Of a DNA stretch of 64,000 nt, positions 28,477 through 37,222 are shown in pieces (the stretch's first letter is position 1; every line of letters begins with the position of its first letter). Source of the stretch: Rhodoblastus sp. 17X3 (lineage in GTDB: Bacteria; Pseudomonadota; Alphaproteobacteria; Rhizobiales; Beijerinckiaceae); contig NZ_JASHHX010000015.1 of the NCBI RefSeq assembly GCF_030056575.1, forward strand, positions 1-64,000. Direction: 5' to 3'. The notes under the pieces were generated by a model, which worked only from the letters and a program-made list of their open reading frames with translations, was not told where the DNA came from and ran no database searches. The position numbers and the translations under genes were made by a program.

Positions 28477-29969
28477 TGCGCAAAACATCGCTGGTACTGC
28501 TGGGCGTCGCCATTGGCGCTTCGGCCGTTGTCGTCGGGTCTCGCACCAATATTCCTGTCGGCGGCTCGGCGGTGGCTGCCGCGTCGGACGTCTATCGCAA
28601 TCTCAACCTGTTCGGCGACGTCTTCGAAAAAGTCCGCAATGATTATGTCGAGAAGCCGGACGACAAGAAAATGGTCGAGGCGGCCGTCTCTGGCATGCTG
28701 ACCTCGCTCGATCCGCATTCCAGCTATATGGACGCCAAGAGCTTCACCGACATGCAGGTGCAGACGCGCGGCGCCTTCGGCGGCCTCGGCATAGAGGTCA
28801 TGCAGGAAGACGGCCTGGTCAAGGTCGTGGCGCCGATCGACGACACCCCGGCGGCCCGCGCCGGCGTCCTCTCGGGCGACCTCATCACCGCGATCGACGG
28901 CGAGAACGTTCAGGGCATGACCCTGAACCAGGCCGTGGACAAGATGCGCGGCGACGTCAACACCAATGTCAAGCTGACGGTGCTGCGCGGCCCCAAGAAG
29001 GAAAAACTCGACATCAACCTGACCCGCGCGGTCATCCAGATCAAGTCGGTGCGTTCGCATGTCGACCAGCCCGACATCGGCTATATCCGCATCACCCAGT
29101 TCACGGAACAGACCTTTGACGGCCTGAAGGACGCCATCGCGAAGATCCAGAAGGACATTCCAGCGGACAAGTTCAAGGGCTACGTGCTCGATCTGCGCAA
29201 CAATCCGGGCGGCCTGCTCGACCAGTCCGTGGCGGTGGTCAACGCCTTCATCGATCATGGCGAGATCGTCTCGACGCGTGGCCGCAACGCCGACGAAACC
29301 CAGCGCTACAACGCGCGTCCGATGGATCTCTCCAAGGGCAAGCCGGTGGTCGTGCTGATCAATGGCGGCTCGGCCTCGGCCTCGGAAATCGTCGCCGGCG
29401 CCCTGCAGGACCACAAGCGCGCGACCCTGATCGGCACGCGCTCCTTCGGCAAGGGGTCGGTCCAGACCATCATTCCGCTCGGCCAGAACAATGGCGCGCT
29501 GCGCCTGACCACCGCGCGCTATTACACCCCCTCCGGCCGTTCGATCCAGGCCAAGGGCATCGAGCCCGACATCATCGTGCTCGAGGATGTGCCGGACGAG
29601 CTGAAGGGCAGGGACAAGACCGAGGGCGAAGCCTCGCTCAAGGGCCATCTCAAGAATGGCGAAGATGAGCAGCATGGCTCGCAGGCCTATGTCCCGGCCG
29701 ACGAAACCAAGGACAAGGCGCTGCACGCGGCTTACGACCTGCTGCGCGGCGTGAAGACCGCCGATGCGCTGAAGGCCGAGACGGCCAAGGCCGAAGCCGA
29801 CGCCAAGGCGGCCGCGGCGGACAAGAAGGAAGCCTCCAAGGCTGACACCGTGAAGTCCGACGCCGTCAAGATCGCGCCCAAGACAGACGCCAAGCCGGAC
29901 GCGGACAAGCCCGACGCCGCACCGAAATCCGAGCCGGTTCTCAAGCCAGGCCCCGCCGACAGCAAGTGA
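28476..29969 (+). CDS. ctpA: C-terminal processing peptidase (S41 family)
   Basis: A 497-residue periplasmic serine protease. The ATG at 28476 overlaps the previous stop codon. The N-terminal signal/anchor is V-L-L-G-V-A-I-G-A-S-A-V-V-V. A PDZ domain (about 95-180, with G-G-L-G-I-E) and the S41 catalytic core follow. The Ser/Lys dyad is seen in G-G-S-A-S-A-S-E-I near residue 300 and in F-G-K-G-S-V-Q about 25 residues later. The C-terminal 70 residues are an Ala/Lys/Asp-rich low-complexity tail. CtpA proteases trim peptidoglycan hydrolases and other periplasmic proteins. Coupling to an EnvC-like factor fits a role in wall remodelling. Confidence 0.93.
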   Translation: MRKTSLVLLGVAIGASAVVVGSRTNIPVGGSAVAAASDVYRNLNLFGDVFEKVRNDYVEKPDDKKMVEAAVSGMLTSLDPHSSYMDAKSFTDMQVQTRGAFGGLGIEVMQEDGLVKVVAPIDDTPAARAGVLSGDLITAIDGENVQGMTLNQAVDKMRGDVNTNVKLTVLRGPKKEKLDINLTRAVIQIKSVRSHVDQPDIGYIRITQFTEQTFDGLKDAIAKIQKDIPADKFKGYVLDLRNNPGGLLDQSVAVVNAFIDHGEIVSTRGRNADETQRYNARPMDLSKGKPVVVLINGGSASASEIVAGALQDHKRATLIGTRSFGKGSVQTIIPLGQNNGALRLTTARYYTPSGRSIQAKGIEPDIIVLEDVPDELKGRDKTEGEASLKGHLKNGEDEQHGSQAYVPADETKDKALHAAYDLLRGVKTADALKAETAKAEADAKAAAADKKEASKADTVKSDAVKIAPKTDAKPDADKPDAAPKSEPVLKPGPADSK

Positions 29970-30008
29970 TGATCTGCCGGTAAGGGCGTTCGACTGGGGC
30001 AATTGCAA

Positions 30009-30046
30009 AGGGCCCGGACCGCGAACATGCGGCTCCGGGCCTTCTT
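30009..30046 (+). terminator. Hairpin terminator after ctpA
   Basis: GGCCCGGA at 30011-30018 pairs with TCCGGGCC at 30034-30041. An inner CCGC/GCGG pair lies inside, and TTCTT follows. The U tract is short, so efficiency is uncertain. Confidence 0.55.
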
Positions 30047-30178
30047 GCGTCCGCCCTGGCCTGAAAATGTCGAAACAGGCGCGCGCCCCGCCGCGCGTTC
30101 CCGTGGTTGCAGCCATGCGAACTGGTGTAGTTTATGAGGCGGGGCTTTGGCGATTCGCGGCCCCTTTGCGAAAGCGCC

Positions 30179-31372
30179 ATGCTCGACGATCTTGATCGCC
30201 CACTCGGACAGGACCGCGAACCGCCGCCTGAAAAAGGCGGGGGCAAGGTGTGGCTTGGCTTGCTCGCGGTCGCGCTGATCGCGGCGGGCGCCGGAGCGGC
30301 GCTGTTCGTCGGCAAGAGCCGGGCGCCGGGCGGGGAGCCGGAGGCCGTCGCGCCGATCCAGCCCGCGCCGCCCGCTCCACCCGTTCCCCCGCCGGCGCCG
30401 TCCGCGCCGCCGCCAGAGGCCAGGAACGACGGCGTCACCACCGCGCAGCAGGTGGAAATCGAAAGCGGCGTGAAGATTTTCCGCGGCAATAGCGGCGCGC
30501 CGGGCTCCCTCATCATTCAGGTGCCGGACGTCGCCGGTTCGTCGCCGCTGCCCCCCGCGCCCGATCGCCGCCTGGTCGAGAAGAGCCGGTTCGGCCTGTT
30601 GCCGCGACGCGGCAAGGATGGCGCGACGCCCGCCCAGGTCTATGCGCGTCCGCTGTCGCTGCAGCCGCCGATCAAGCAGGGCGCGCCGCGAGTCGCCATT
30701 TTGGTGGGCGGCATGGGCTTGAACGCGCCCGCCACCGACGAAGCCATCGGGCGCCTGCCCCCCGGCGTCAGCCTCGCCTTCGCGCCTTATGGCGATCAAC
30801 TGGAGCGCCAGACGGCCGCCGCGCGCGACGCGGGACATGAGATTTTGCTGCAGACGCCGATGGAGCCCTTCGACGCCGCGGACTCGCCCGGGCCGCACGT
30901 TCTTCCGGCAAATGATGGCGTCCGCGCGCTGGACGACCTGCGCTGGCAAATGGGCCGCTTCGTCGGCTATATCGGTTTGGTCAATTTCCTCGGCGGAAAA
31001 TTTACCGCCGATCGCGCCGCAACCCAGCTCCTGATGCGCGAACTCGCCGATCGCGGGCTCGATTTTGTCGATGACGGCTCGTCGCCGCAAAGCATCGCGG
31101 GCGAGGTCGCCGGCGCCAATGGCGTCGGCTTCGCCAAGGCCGATTTGCGTATTGACGCGTCAAAAAATCCGGAAGCCATTGACGCGGCCCTGTTCCGTCT
31201 GGAATCACTCGCGCGGCAACAGGGCGTCGCCATTGGATTCGCCGCCGGTCTGCCCGAGGCGAACGAGCGCATCGCGCGTTTCGCTTCGGATCTCGCGCGT
31301 CGCGGCGTCGCGCTGGTTCCTGTTTCCGCCGTTCTGGGCGCCGATGCGACGGCGCGTGCCGAAAAGAGGTGA
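30179..31372 (+). CDS. Divergent polysaccharide deacetylase family protein (DUF610/YibQ-like)
   Basis: A 397-residue protein, anchored by one N-terminal transmembrane helix ([17 protein letters not shown]). A Pro/Ala-rich linker and a C-terminal divergent polysaccharide deacetylase domain (COG2861, about residues 165-390) follow: [32 protein letters not shown] and F-V-D-D-G-S-S. The start at 30179 (M-L-D-D-L) is preferred over an ATG 45 bases upstream on homology grounds. In Rhizobiales this gene regularly lies behind ctpA and before rppH, as here. The substrate is unknown; a role with CtpA in the envelope is likely. Confidence 0.85.
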   Translation: MLDDLDRPLGQDREPPPEKGGGKVWLGLLAVALIAAGAGAALFVGKSRAPGGEPEAVAPIQPAPPAPPVPPPAPSAPPPEARNDGVTTAQQVEIESGVKIFRGNSGAPGSLIIQVPDVAGSSPLPPAPDRRLVEKSRFGLLPRRGKDGATPAQVYARPLSLQPPIKQGAPRVAILVGGMGLNAPATDEAIGRLPPGVSLAFAPYGDQLERQTAAARDAGHEILLQTPMEPFDAADSPGPHVLPANDGVRALDDLRWQMGRFVGYIGLVNFLGGKFTADRAATQLLMRELADRGLDFVDDGSSPQSIAGEVAGANGVGFAKADLRIDASKNPEAIDAALFRLESLARQQGVAIGFAAGLPEANERIARFASDLARRGVALVPVSAVLGADATARAEKR

Positions 31373-31379
31373 TTCGTTC

Positions 31380-31877
31380 ATGGAGGCTTTCGCCTACCGG
31401 CCTTGCGTCGGCATCATGCTGCTCAATTCAGAAGGCCTGGTCTTCGTCGGGCGCCGCAAATCCAGGCGTTCGCCGGACGTCATCGACGCCGAACATGAGT
31501 GGCAAATGCCGCAGGGCGGCATTGACGAAGGCGAGGCGCCTTATCGCGCCGCCCTGCGCGAATTGCGTGAGGAAACCGGCGTGCGTAGCGTGAGCTTTCT
31601 GGCCGAGTCGCCCGACTGGCTGAGCTATGACCTGCCTGGGGACATCACCAAGAAGACCTGGAAGGGACGATTCCGCGGGCAGACCCAGAAATGGTTCGCC
31701 TTGCGCTTCACCGGCCAGGAATCCGAAATCAACATCCTGTCGCCCGAGGGCCACAAGCCAGAATTCGACGCCTGGCGCTGGGAGCGGATGGAGCGGCTGC
31801 CGGAACTGATCGTGCCGTTCAAGCGCAAGGTCTATGAGAGCGTTTGCACGCGTTTTTCGTCTTACGCAGGCGCCTGA
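31380..31877 (+). CDS. rppH: RNA 5'-pyrophosphohydrolase (Nudix)
   Basis: A 165-residue Nudix enzyme that removes pyrophosphate from mRNA 5' ends to start decay and also cleaves dinucleoside polyphosphates. The N-terminus [11 protein letters not shown] and W-Q-M-P-Q-G-G-I-D are typical of RppH. The Nudix box is G-G-I-D-E-G-E-x7-R-E-L-R-E-E-T-G-V, complete with the metal-binding glutamates. The ATG at 31380 lies 7 bases after the preceding stop, indicating one transcript with the deacetylase-like gene. Confidence 0.93.
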   Translation: MEAFAYRPCVGIMLLNSEGLVFVGRRKSRRSPDVIDAEHEWQMPQGGIDEGEAPYRAALRELREETGVRSVSFLAESPDWLSYDLPGDITKKTWKGRFRGQTQKWFALRFTGQESEINILSPEGHKPEFDAWRWERMERLPELIVPFKRKVYESVCTRFSSYAGA

Positions 31878-31907
31878 GGCGACCGCCCGAGGGCTTGCGG
31901 CGGCTGC

Positions 31908-32747
31908 TCAGCCCTGAACGCGGCCGGTGCCGGACCGGGCGACCGCATCATCGGGATTGAGCGACAGGGCGCGCTGGTAATTTTCGTAGGCTTTCTTGCG
32001 GTCGCCCTGTTTTTCATAGGCGAGGCCGAGGCCGGACCAGGCCGCCGCGTTGCGGTTGTCCACATTCAGCGCGGCGTTGAAGTCCTCGATCGCCTTGTCC
32101 GGCTTGTTGAGCGCCAGCAGGCTTTGGCCGCGCGCCTGATAGGGCGCCGCCGCGAACGGGTCGCGGTCGATGGCGTTGTCGAAATCGGTGACCGCGCGCT
32201 GGTTGTTGCCCTGCTTCTGATAGATCAGGCCGCGCGCGTGGAAGGCCTGCGCGTTTTCCGGATTGAGGCGGATCGCCTGGTCGAGATCGCGCAGCGCGGG
32301 ATCGAGCTGGCCCTGGGCGCGCTCTAGATTGGCGCGGCCCAGATAGGCCGGAGCGTGATTTGGGTTGGATTCGATGGCGTGGGTGAAATCCTGCATCGCC
32401 GCGTCATTGGCGCCGACCTGGCGTTCGGCGAGGGCCCGGTTGGTATAGGCCGAGGCATGGCGCGGATCGAGCTTGATCGCCTGCGAGAAATCCGCGATCG
32501 CGTCGTTGTAGCGCCCGATCTTCGCGAAAGCCACGCCGCGGGTGTTATAGGCTTCCGGATCGCCGGGATGCGCAGCGACGACGCCGTTGAGCGAGGCTAT
32601 ATTGGCTTCGAGCGCCTTCGGATCGGCTGACGAGATCTCGGCATATCCGGGGCCGCGCGCGCCGCCGGGAACCGATTCGCAGCCGGCCAGAGGCGCGGCG
32701 AGAATCCCGAGCGCCGCGAAAATCAGATAATTGCGATGGCCCGCCAT
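31908..32747 (-). CDS. TPR-repeat lipoprotein
   Basis: A 279-residue protein. The N-terminus has a lipoprotein signal peptide with the lipobox L-A-G-C (Cys23), so it is likely attached to the envelope. From about residue 60 it consists of about six 34-residue tetratricopeptide repeats (A-Y-N-T-R-G-V-A-F-A-K-I-G-R-Y-N-D-A-I-A-D-F and relatives), ending with a short G-T-G-R-V-Q-G tail. It resembles NlpI-like adaptor lipoproteins, which in E. coli bring Prc protease to murein hydrolases. With ctpA only 2 kb away that parallel is attractive but is inference. It is convergent with rppH. Confidence 0.82.
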   Translation of the reverse strand: MAGHRNYLIFAALGILAAPLAGCESVPGGARGPGYAEISSADPKALEANIASLNGVVAAHPGDPEAYNTRGVAFAKIGRYNDAIADFSQAIKLDPRHASAYTNRALAERQVGANDAAMQDFTHAIESNPNHAPAYLGRANLERAQGQLDPALRDLDQAIRLNPENAQAFHARGLIYQKQGNNQRAVTDFDNAIDRDPFAAAPYQARGQSLLALNKPDKAIEDFNAALNVDNRNAAAWSGLGLAYEKQGDRKKAYENYQRALSLNPDDAVARSGTGRVQG

Positions 32748-33020
32748 GTCGATCCCAATCGGCTTTGCGTCTTTGGTCCAGTCGGTCCCCCCGACGAGGC
32801 GTCCAGGCTGGCGAAAGCCGCGGCGCGGGAACGGGCGAGGCGCAAACTAGCCTCGCGTGGTGTATAAATTGTTACCCCAATCCGGCATGGCCGGCGAGGG
32901 GACGACGCGTTTCGGAAAAACCCTCATCGCCCTTCGCGGGGAGGCGAAGAGCGTCAAATCACGGGGTCCGAACTGCGCGGATGGCCGGAGACCCGGCGAA
33001 TCGGCGCGCGGCCGGCTTCT
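32748..33020. other. Intergenic region upstream of the TPR lipoprotein gene
   Basis: It must hold the minus-strand promoter for the TPR gene. I see no additional gene, and the frames here are short and uncharacteristic. The rpsU tail repeats begin at 33021. Confidence 0.35.
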
Positions 33021-33086
33021 TGTCAGCGCGCGGCGGGCTTTTTATCAGCGAGCCGCGGGCTTTCTATCAGCGAGCCGCGGGCTTGG
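33021..33086. repeat. Three tandem 22-bp copies of the rpsU 3' end
   Basis: Units start at 33021, 33043 and 33065. The last two are identical over at least 20 bases (TATCAGCGAGCCGCGGGCTT) and the first is diverged (TGTCAGCG...GGCGGGCTT). On the minus strand each unit encodes A-A-R followed by TGA, so the final codons and stop of rpsU have been tandemly copied downstream of the gene. Confidence 0.75.
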
Positions 33087-33300
33087 CCTTCATCGGAAGC
33101 AAGCCTTCGCGCTGCATCTTCTTGCGGGCCAGCTTGCGGGCGCGGCGCACGGCCTCGGCCTGCTCGCGGGCGCGCTTTTCGGAGGGCTTTTCGTAATGAC
33201 CGCGCAGCTTCATTTCGCGGAAAATACCCTCGCGCTGCATCTTCTTCTTGAGCGCCTTGAGGGCCTGATCGACATTGTTGTCGCGAACGAGAACTTGCAC
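33067..33300 (-). CDS. rpsU: 30S ribosomal protein S21
   Basis: A 77-residue bS21 with the conserved start [19 protein letters not shown], the H-Y-E-K-P-S-E-K-R segment and a very basic C-terminal helix. The C-terminal tail (K-P-A-A-R) and stop lie in the 22-bp tandem repeat described above. S21 helps 16S rRNA pair with mRNA Shine-Dalgarno sequences. The gene is monocistronic here. Confidence 0.95.
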   Translation of the reverse strand: MQVLVRDNNVDQALKALKKKMQREGIFREMKLRGHYEKPSEKRAREQAEAVRRARKLARKKMQREGLLPMKAKPAAR

Positions 33301-33648
33301 GCTTGCTTCCTGTTTTCGAAAGGCCGCCCGTCGCCGCGCCTTGGGCGCCAGGACAGAATAGCCGCTTGGGAAAAGTCTTCCATGCGCTGACGGAGCGCCG
33401 GACCGTTGGGGTTGCGATAACAGAAACGCCCCCCCCTGTCCAGACGCTTCGCGCCGTCAGAGCCAAAGCGGGGGCGCGGACCGGCCGCGCTCTGGAAAAT
33501 TCGGCCGCCTCGACTGGCGGTCGAAAAGCTCTCGTCGCGCCCGCGGGAAAAGCAAAAGGGAATATCGCCGTTTCACGCTTGTAGCGGCCGGACTTGTGGT
33601 AGAATGCGTTACGCTGGTAAGCATTGCGCGTATTTTTTAGAGAACCCC
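33301..33648. other. Divergent intergenic region between rpsU and the type I secretion operon
   Basis: No gene is supported; a 93-codon plus-strand frame is Ala/Arg-rich and lacks protein character. TTGTAG and TAGAAT near 33582-33608 resemble promoter elements for the ABC transporter gene but are only 15 bases apart, so I do not call a promoter. Confidence 0.35.
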
Positions 33649-35883
33649 ATGACTCAGTTGAAAGCGCCCGCCATCGCCGCGTCGAAGCCCGCCGACGCCT
33701 CCGCTTTGGAGTGCCTGACGATCGTCGGCGCCATGCATGGCCTGCAGTTGACGGTTCCGCAACTCGTCCAGGACAGCGCTCTGCCCAGTACGGACGTCGA
33801 TTATGCGAAACTGGTTCACTGCGCGCGCCATGCCGGCCTGAAAGCCAAGGCGCTCAAGCTTGACTGGGAGGGCTTGACCCACCTGGGTTCTGCGCTGCCC
33901 GCTATCGTTCGCCTCAAGGGCGGCAACAGCCTCGTGCTGCTTTCTGTCAATTCCGAAGACGAGCGGACGCCTCTGAGCGTGACCTTGCGCGACCCGAACG
34001 CCGCCGCCGACGCGCTGCTCGTGATCGACTGGCTGCAATTCCAGGAAGCCTGGTCGGGCGATATCGTGCTCGCGCGCCGGAGTTACGAACTTGCGGACGA
34101 AGAGCAGCCATTCGGCCTCGGCCTGATCGGAACCTTGATCTTCCGCGAGAGGCGGTTGGTCCGGGATATCGTGATTTGCGCGCTGATCCTGAGCCTCTTC
34201 GCCCTCGCGCCGATCGTGTTCTGGCGGCTGCTGACGGACAAGGTATTGTTCTACAAGGGCTTCAGCACTTTTGCGGTTCTCTGTATCGGCATGGGCGTCA
34301 TCGTCGTCTTCGAGACGATATTCGCCTATCTGCGAAGCTATCTCATGCTTTACCTGACATCGCGCGTAGACGTGCGCTTGTCGGAATATATCTTCGACAA
34401 TCTGCTGAAACTGCCGATCGACTATTTCGAGCGCACCCAGATTGGCCAGACCATGCACGACGTGCAGGAGCTCTGGAAGATCCGCGATTTCATGGCGGGC
34501 CAATTGTTTGGAACCGTGCTGGACTCGCTCGTCCTGCTGTTCTTCCTGCCCGTCATGTTCGCCTTCAGCCCGCTGATGACCTTTATCGTGCTGGGATTCT
34601 GCGGCCTGATCGTTCTCTGGCTGCTCGCCATGCTGCCCTCGATCCGGCGCGCGAGCAATGACGTCGTCCGCGAGCAGACGGCCCGCGGCGCCTTCATGTA
34701 TCAAAGCCTCGCCGGCATCCGCACGGTGAAATCGCTCTCGCTCGAAAGCCGCCAGCGGCAAATGTGGGATGTGCATGTCGGGCGCGTGGCCAAGGTTCAG
34801 GACCGCGCCGGATGGCTGGTGTCCGTGGTTCAGACCGGCGTGCGTCCGCTGGAGCGCCTCGCCGTGACGGGGTCCTTCGCCGTCGGCGTCTATGTGGCGC
34901 TGACCAGCACCGACGCCTATTTCGCTGGCGCGCTGTTCGCCTTTCTGATGCTGTCGCAGCGCGTGTCCGGCCCGCTGATGGAATTGGCGAAGCTCATCAA
35001 TCAATATGACGATGTCCGCATCGCCGTCGAAGTCGTCCGCCAGCTTGTGAATCAGCCCAAGGAAGAGGGACACGGCGAACGCGGCGTCCGCAAGCAGCTG
35101 GAGGGCAAGGTCGAATTCAGCAATGTGCGGTTCACCTATCAGGGCGCCATCACGCCGGCGCTGGACGGCGTTTCCTTCGAGGTTCCCGTTGGCGCGACGA
35201 TTGGCGTCGTCGGGCGAAGCGGCTCCGGCAAGACGACAGTGACGCGCCTGCTGCAGCGGCTGCATTCCGATTACGAAGGACTCATCAAGGTCGATGGCGT
35301 CGATGTTCGCGAATATAATATCGCCCATCTGCGCCGCAGCCTCGGCGTGGTGCTGCAGGAAAACTTCCTGTTCAGCGGGACGATTCGCGAGAATATCTCG
35401 GCCGCCAAGGCCAACGCGACCTTTGATGAGGTCGTCCGCGCGGCGCGTCTGGCGGGCGCCGAGGAATTCATCGATCGCCTGCCGCGCGGCTATGACACCT
35501 ATATTTATGAAGGCTCGCCGAACCTCTCGGGCGGCCAGAAACAGCGGCTGGCCATCGCCCGTGCGCTGATTCTCGATCCGCGCATCCTGATTCTCGACGA
35601 GGCGACCAGCGCGCTCGATCCGGACAGCGAGGCGATCGTGACCGCCAATATCAAGAAGATTGCGAAGGGCCGCACGGTGATCGCCATTTCCCATCGGCTT
35701 TCCTCGCTGGTCAATTCGGACGCGATCCTGGTGCTGGAGCGTGGCAAGTTCCTCGACATGGGAACCCACCGCGAACTGCTCAATCGATGCGAAATCTATG
35801 CCGGGCTGTGGCGTCAGCAGAACGGCCATATCGAGGCCGCGCATTCGATGACTTCCGTGAAGGGAACGCGCGGTGTCAGCTAA
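33649..35883 (+). CDS. Type I secretion ABC transporter with C39-like domain (HlyB/PrtD type)
   Basis: A 744-residue inner-membrane exporter. The ATG at 33649 gives a normal N-terminus. Residues 15-140 form a peptidase-C39-like domain that lacks the catalytic Cys-Gly-Pro motif, as in HlyB, where it docks unfolded substrate. Six transmembrane helices follow (about 170-460). The nucleotide-binding domain has Walker A G-R-S-G-S-G-K-T-T (about 525), signature L-S-G-G-Q-K-Q-R (about 628), Walker B I-L-I-L-D-E-A-T-S-A-L-D and the H-loop A-I-S-H-R. Its stop overlaps the HlyD-like gene by 11 bases. The outer-membrane TolC partner is not in the window. The substrate could be an RTX-type protein or an adhesin. 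Confidence 0.9.
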   Translation: MTQLKAPAIAASKPADASALECLTIVGAMHGLQLTVPQLVQDSALPSTDVDYAKLVHCARHAGLKAKALKLDWEGLTHLGSALPAIVRLKGGNSLVLLSVNSEDERTPLSVTLRDPNAAADALLVIDWLQFQEAWSGDIVLARRSYELADEEQPFGLGLIGTLIFRERRLVRDIVICALILSLFALAPIVFWRLLTDKVLFYKGFSTFAVLCIGMGVIVVFETIFAYLRSYLMLYLTSRVDVRLSEYIFDNLLKLPIDYFERTQIGQTMHDVQELWKIRDFMAGQLFGTVLDSLVLLFFLPVMFAFSPLMTFIVLGFCGLIVLWLLAMLPSIRRASNDVVREQTARGAFMYQSLAGIRTVKSLSLESRQRQMWDVHVGRVAKVQDRAGWLVSVVQTGVRPLERLAVTGSFAVGVYVALTSTDAYFAGALFAFLMLSQRVSGPLMELAKLINQYDDVRIAVEVVRQLVNQPKEEGHGERGVRKQLEGKVEFSNVRFTYQGAITPALDGVSFEVPVGATIGVVGRSGSGKTTVTRLLQRLHSDYEGLIKVDGVDVREYNIAHLRRSLGVVLQENFLFSGTIRENISAAKANATFDEVVRAARLAGAEEFIDRLPRGYDTYIYEGSPNLSGGQKQRLAIARALILDPRILILDEATSALDPDSEAIVTANIKKIAKGRTVIAISHRLSSLVNSDAILVLERGKFLDMGTHRELLNRCEIYAGLWRQQNGHIEAAHSMTSVKGTRGVS

Positions 35884-37222
35884 ATCCTCCAGCCAGTCCG
35901 TCATCCGCAGCTTCCAGTCGGACATTGCCGCGATCCGGGAGGCGCCGGAACCGCGTTCGACCCAGATCACGGTGCAGGCCCTGACGGCGCTCGTGCTCAT
36001 CGCCTGCCTGCTGCTCTGGGTCTGCAAGGTCGATCGCGTCATCGCCAGCATGGGTGGCGAAATCCAGCTGACGAGTCCGGCGCAGGTGTATCAGGCGCTC
36101 GATCAATCCATCATCAAGAGCATCGACGTCCGTGAGGGCATGCGCGTCTCCAAGGGGCAGGTCCTGGCGACGCTCGATTCGACTTTCGCCGCCGCCGACG
36201 CCACGCAGCTTCGGCAGCAGGTCGCCAGCCTCAACGCCCAGATCCAGCGCGAGGACGCGGAACTCTCCGGCCGCGCGCCGGCGTTCGCGGATACGGGCGA
36301 TGTGGATCAGCGCCATTACAACGAGTTGCAGCGCAAGCTCTATCTGGATCGCGACGCCCAGTACAAGGCGCAAATCAAGAGCTTCGACGAGCAGATCAAG
36401 CAGACCGAGGCGGCGATCGTCAAGACGCGGAACGATATCGCCCGCTATGGCGAGCGCTCCAAGATCGCTGGGAAAGTCGAGGACATGCGGTCGCAATTGC
36501 TGGCCAAGGGCGCTGGCTCGCTGCTCAACCAGCTGTCCTCGAAAGACCAGAACATCGAAATGCAGCGCACCGTGGAGAACCTCCAGAACGGCCTGAACGA
36601 AGCGATCGCCCAGGTCGCGGCGCTCAAGGCCAATCGGGACGCCTTCGCGCAGCAATGGCGGGCGACGATCAGTCAGGATCTGGTGACGTCGCAGAATACG
36701 CGCGACACGGCGCTGGCCCAGCTCGACAAGGCGCAGAAACGTCAGGACCTGGTCCAGATTGCCGCGCTCGACGATTCGATCATTCTGTCGCTCGCCAAAT
36801 TATCGGTCGGCTCAGTTCTGCAGCCGAGCGAGAAGCTCATCACCGCCATGCCGATCAATGGCAAGATCGTCGCGGAGGTGAAAATTTCGACGCGCGATAT
36901 CGGCTTCGTGCGCGTGGGCGATCCGACGGTGCTCAAGGTCGACGCCTTCGGGTTCGTCGAGCACGGCACGGCGACGGGCACGGTCAAGTGGATCAGCGAG
37001 AACGCCTTCTGGGTCAATGAGCAGACGAGCCAGCCGCAGGAACCCTTCTACAAGGTCGGAATCAGCATCGATTCCCTGAATTTCGTCGGCGTTCCGGAAA
37101 ACTTCCGCCTCGTTCCGGGCATGACTCTCACCGCAGACATCAAGGTCGGCCGCCGCTCTGCGGGCGCCTATCTGATGGAGGGTCTGATCCGGGGCTGGAG
37201 CGAATCGATGCGCGAGCCATGA
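35873..37222 (+). CDS. HlyD-family type I secretion membrane fusion protein
   Basis: A 449-residue periplasmic adaptor starting at GTG 35873 with AAGGGA upstream, inside the end of the ABC gene. One transmembrane helix (A-L-V-L-I-A-C-L-L-L-W-V) sits near residues 37-50. A lipoyl half-motif (I-K-S-I-D-V-R-E-G-M-R-V-S-K-G-Q-V-L-A-T-L-D), a long coiled-coil hairpin (about 100-290) and a beta-barrel C-terminus (V-P-G-M-T-L-T-A-D-I-K-V-G-R-R) follow. It would bridge the ABC transporter and a TolC-type pore. Its stop overlaps the ATG of the Sel1 gene (ATGA), so the three genes form one coupled operon. Confidence 0.92.
   Translation: MSAKSSSQSVIRSFQSDIAAIREAPEPRSTQITVQALTALVLIACLLLWVCKVDRVIASMGGEIQLTSPAQVYQALDQSIIKSIDVREGMRVSKGQVLATLDSTFAAADATQLRQQVASLNAQIQREDAELSGRAPAFADTGDVDQRHYNELQRKLYLDRDAQYKAQIKSFDEQIKQTEAAIVKTRNDIARYGERSKIAGKVEDMRSQLLAKGAGSLLNQLSSKDQNIEMQRTVENLQNGLNEAIAQVAALKANRDAFAQQWRATISQDLVTSQNTRDTALAQLDKAQKRQDLVQIAALDDSIILSLAKLSVGSVLQPSEKLITAMPINGKIVAEVKISTRDIGFVRVGDPTVLKVDAFGFVEHGTATGTVKWISENAFWVNEQTSQPQEPFYKVGISIDSLNFVGVPENFRLVPGMTLTADIKVGRRSAGAYLMEGLIRGWSESMREP

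Noticed and set aside
33021-33086. Possible CRISPR-like repeat
   Set aside because: Units are directly tandem without spacers, are only three in number and encode the rpsU tail.
33582-33608. Sigma-70-like promoter for the ABC transporter gene
   Set aside because: TTGTAG and TAGAAT are only 15 bases apart, too close for a typical promoter.
33637-36051. An 804-codon minus-strand frame
   Set aside because: Lies opposite the ABC transporter gene; His/Gln/Ala-rich shadow sequence without domain patterns or a ribosome binding site.
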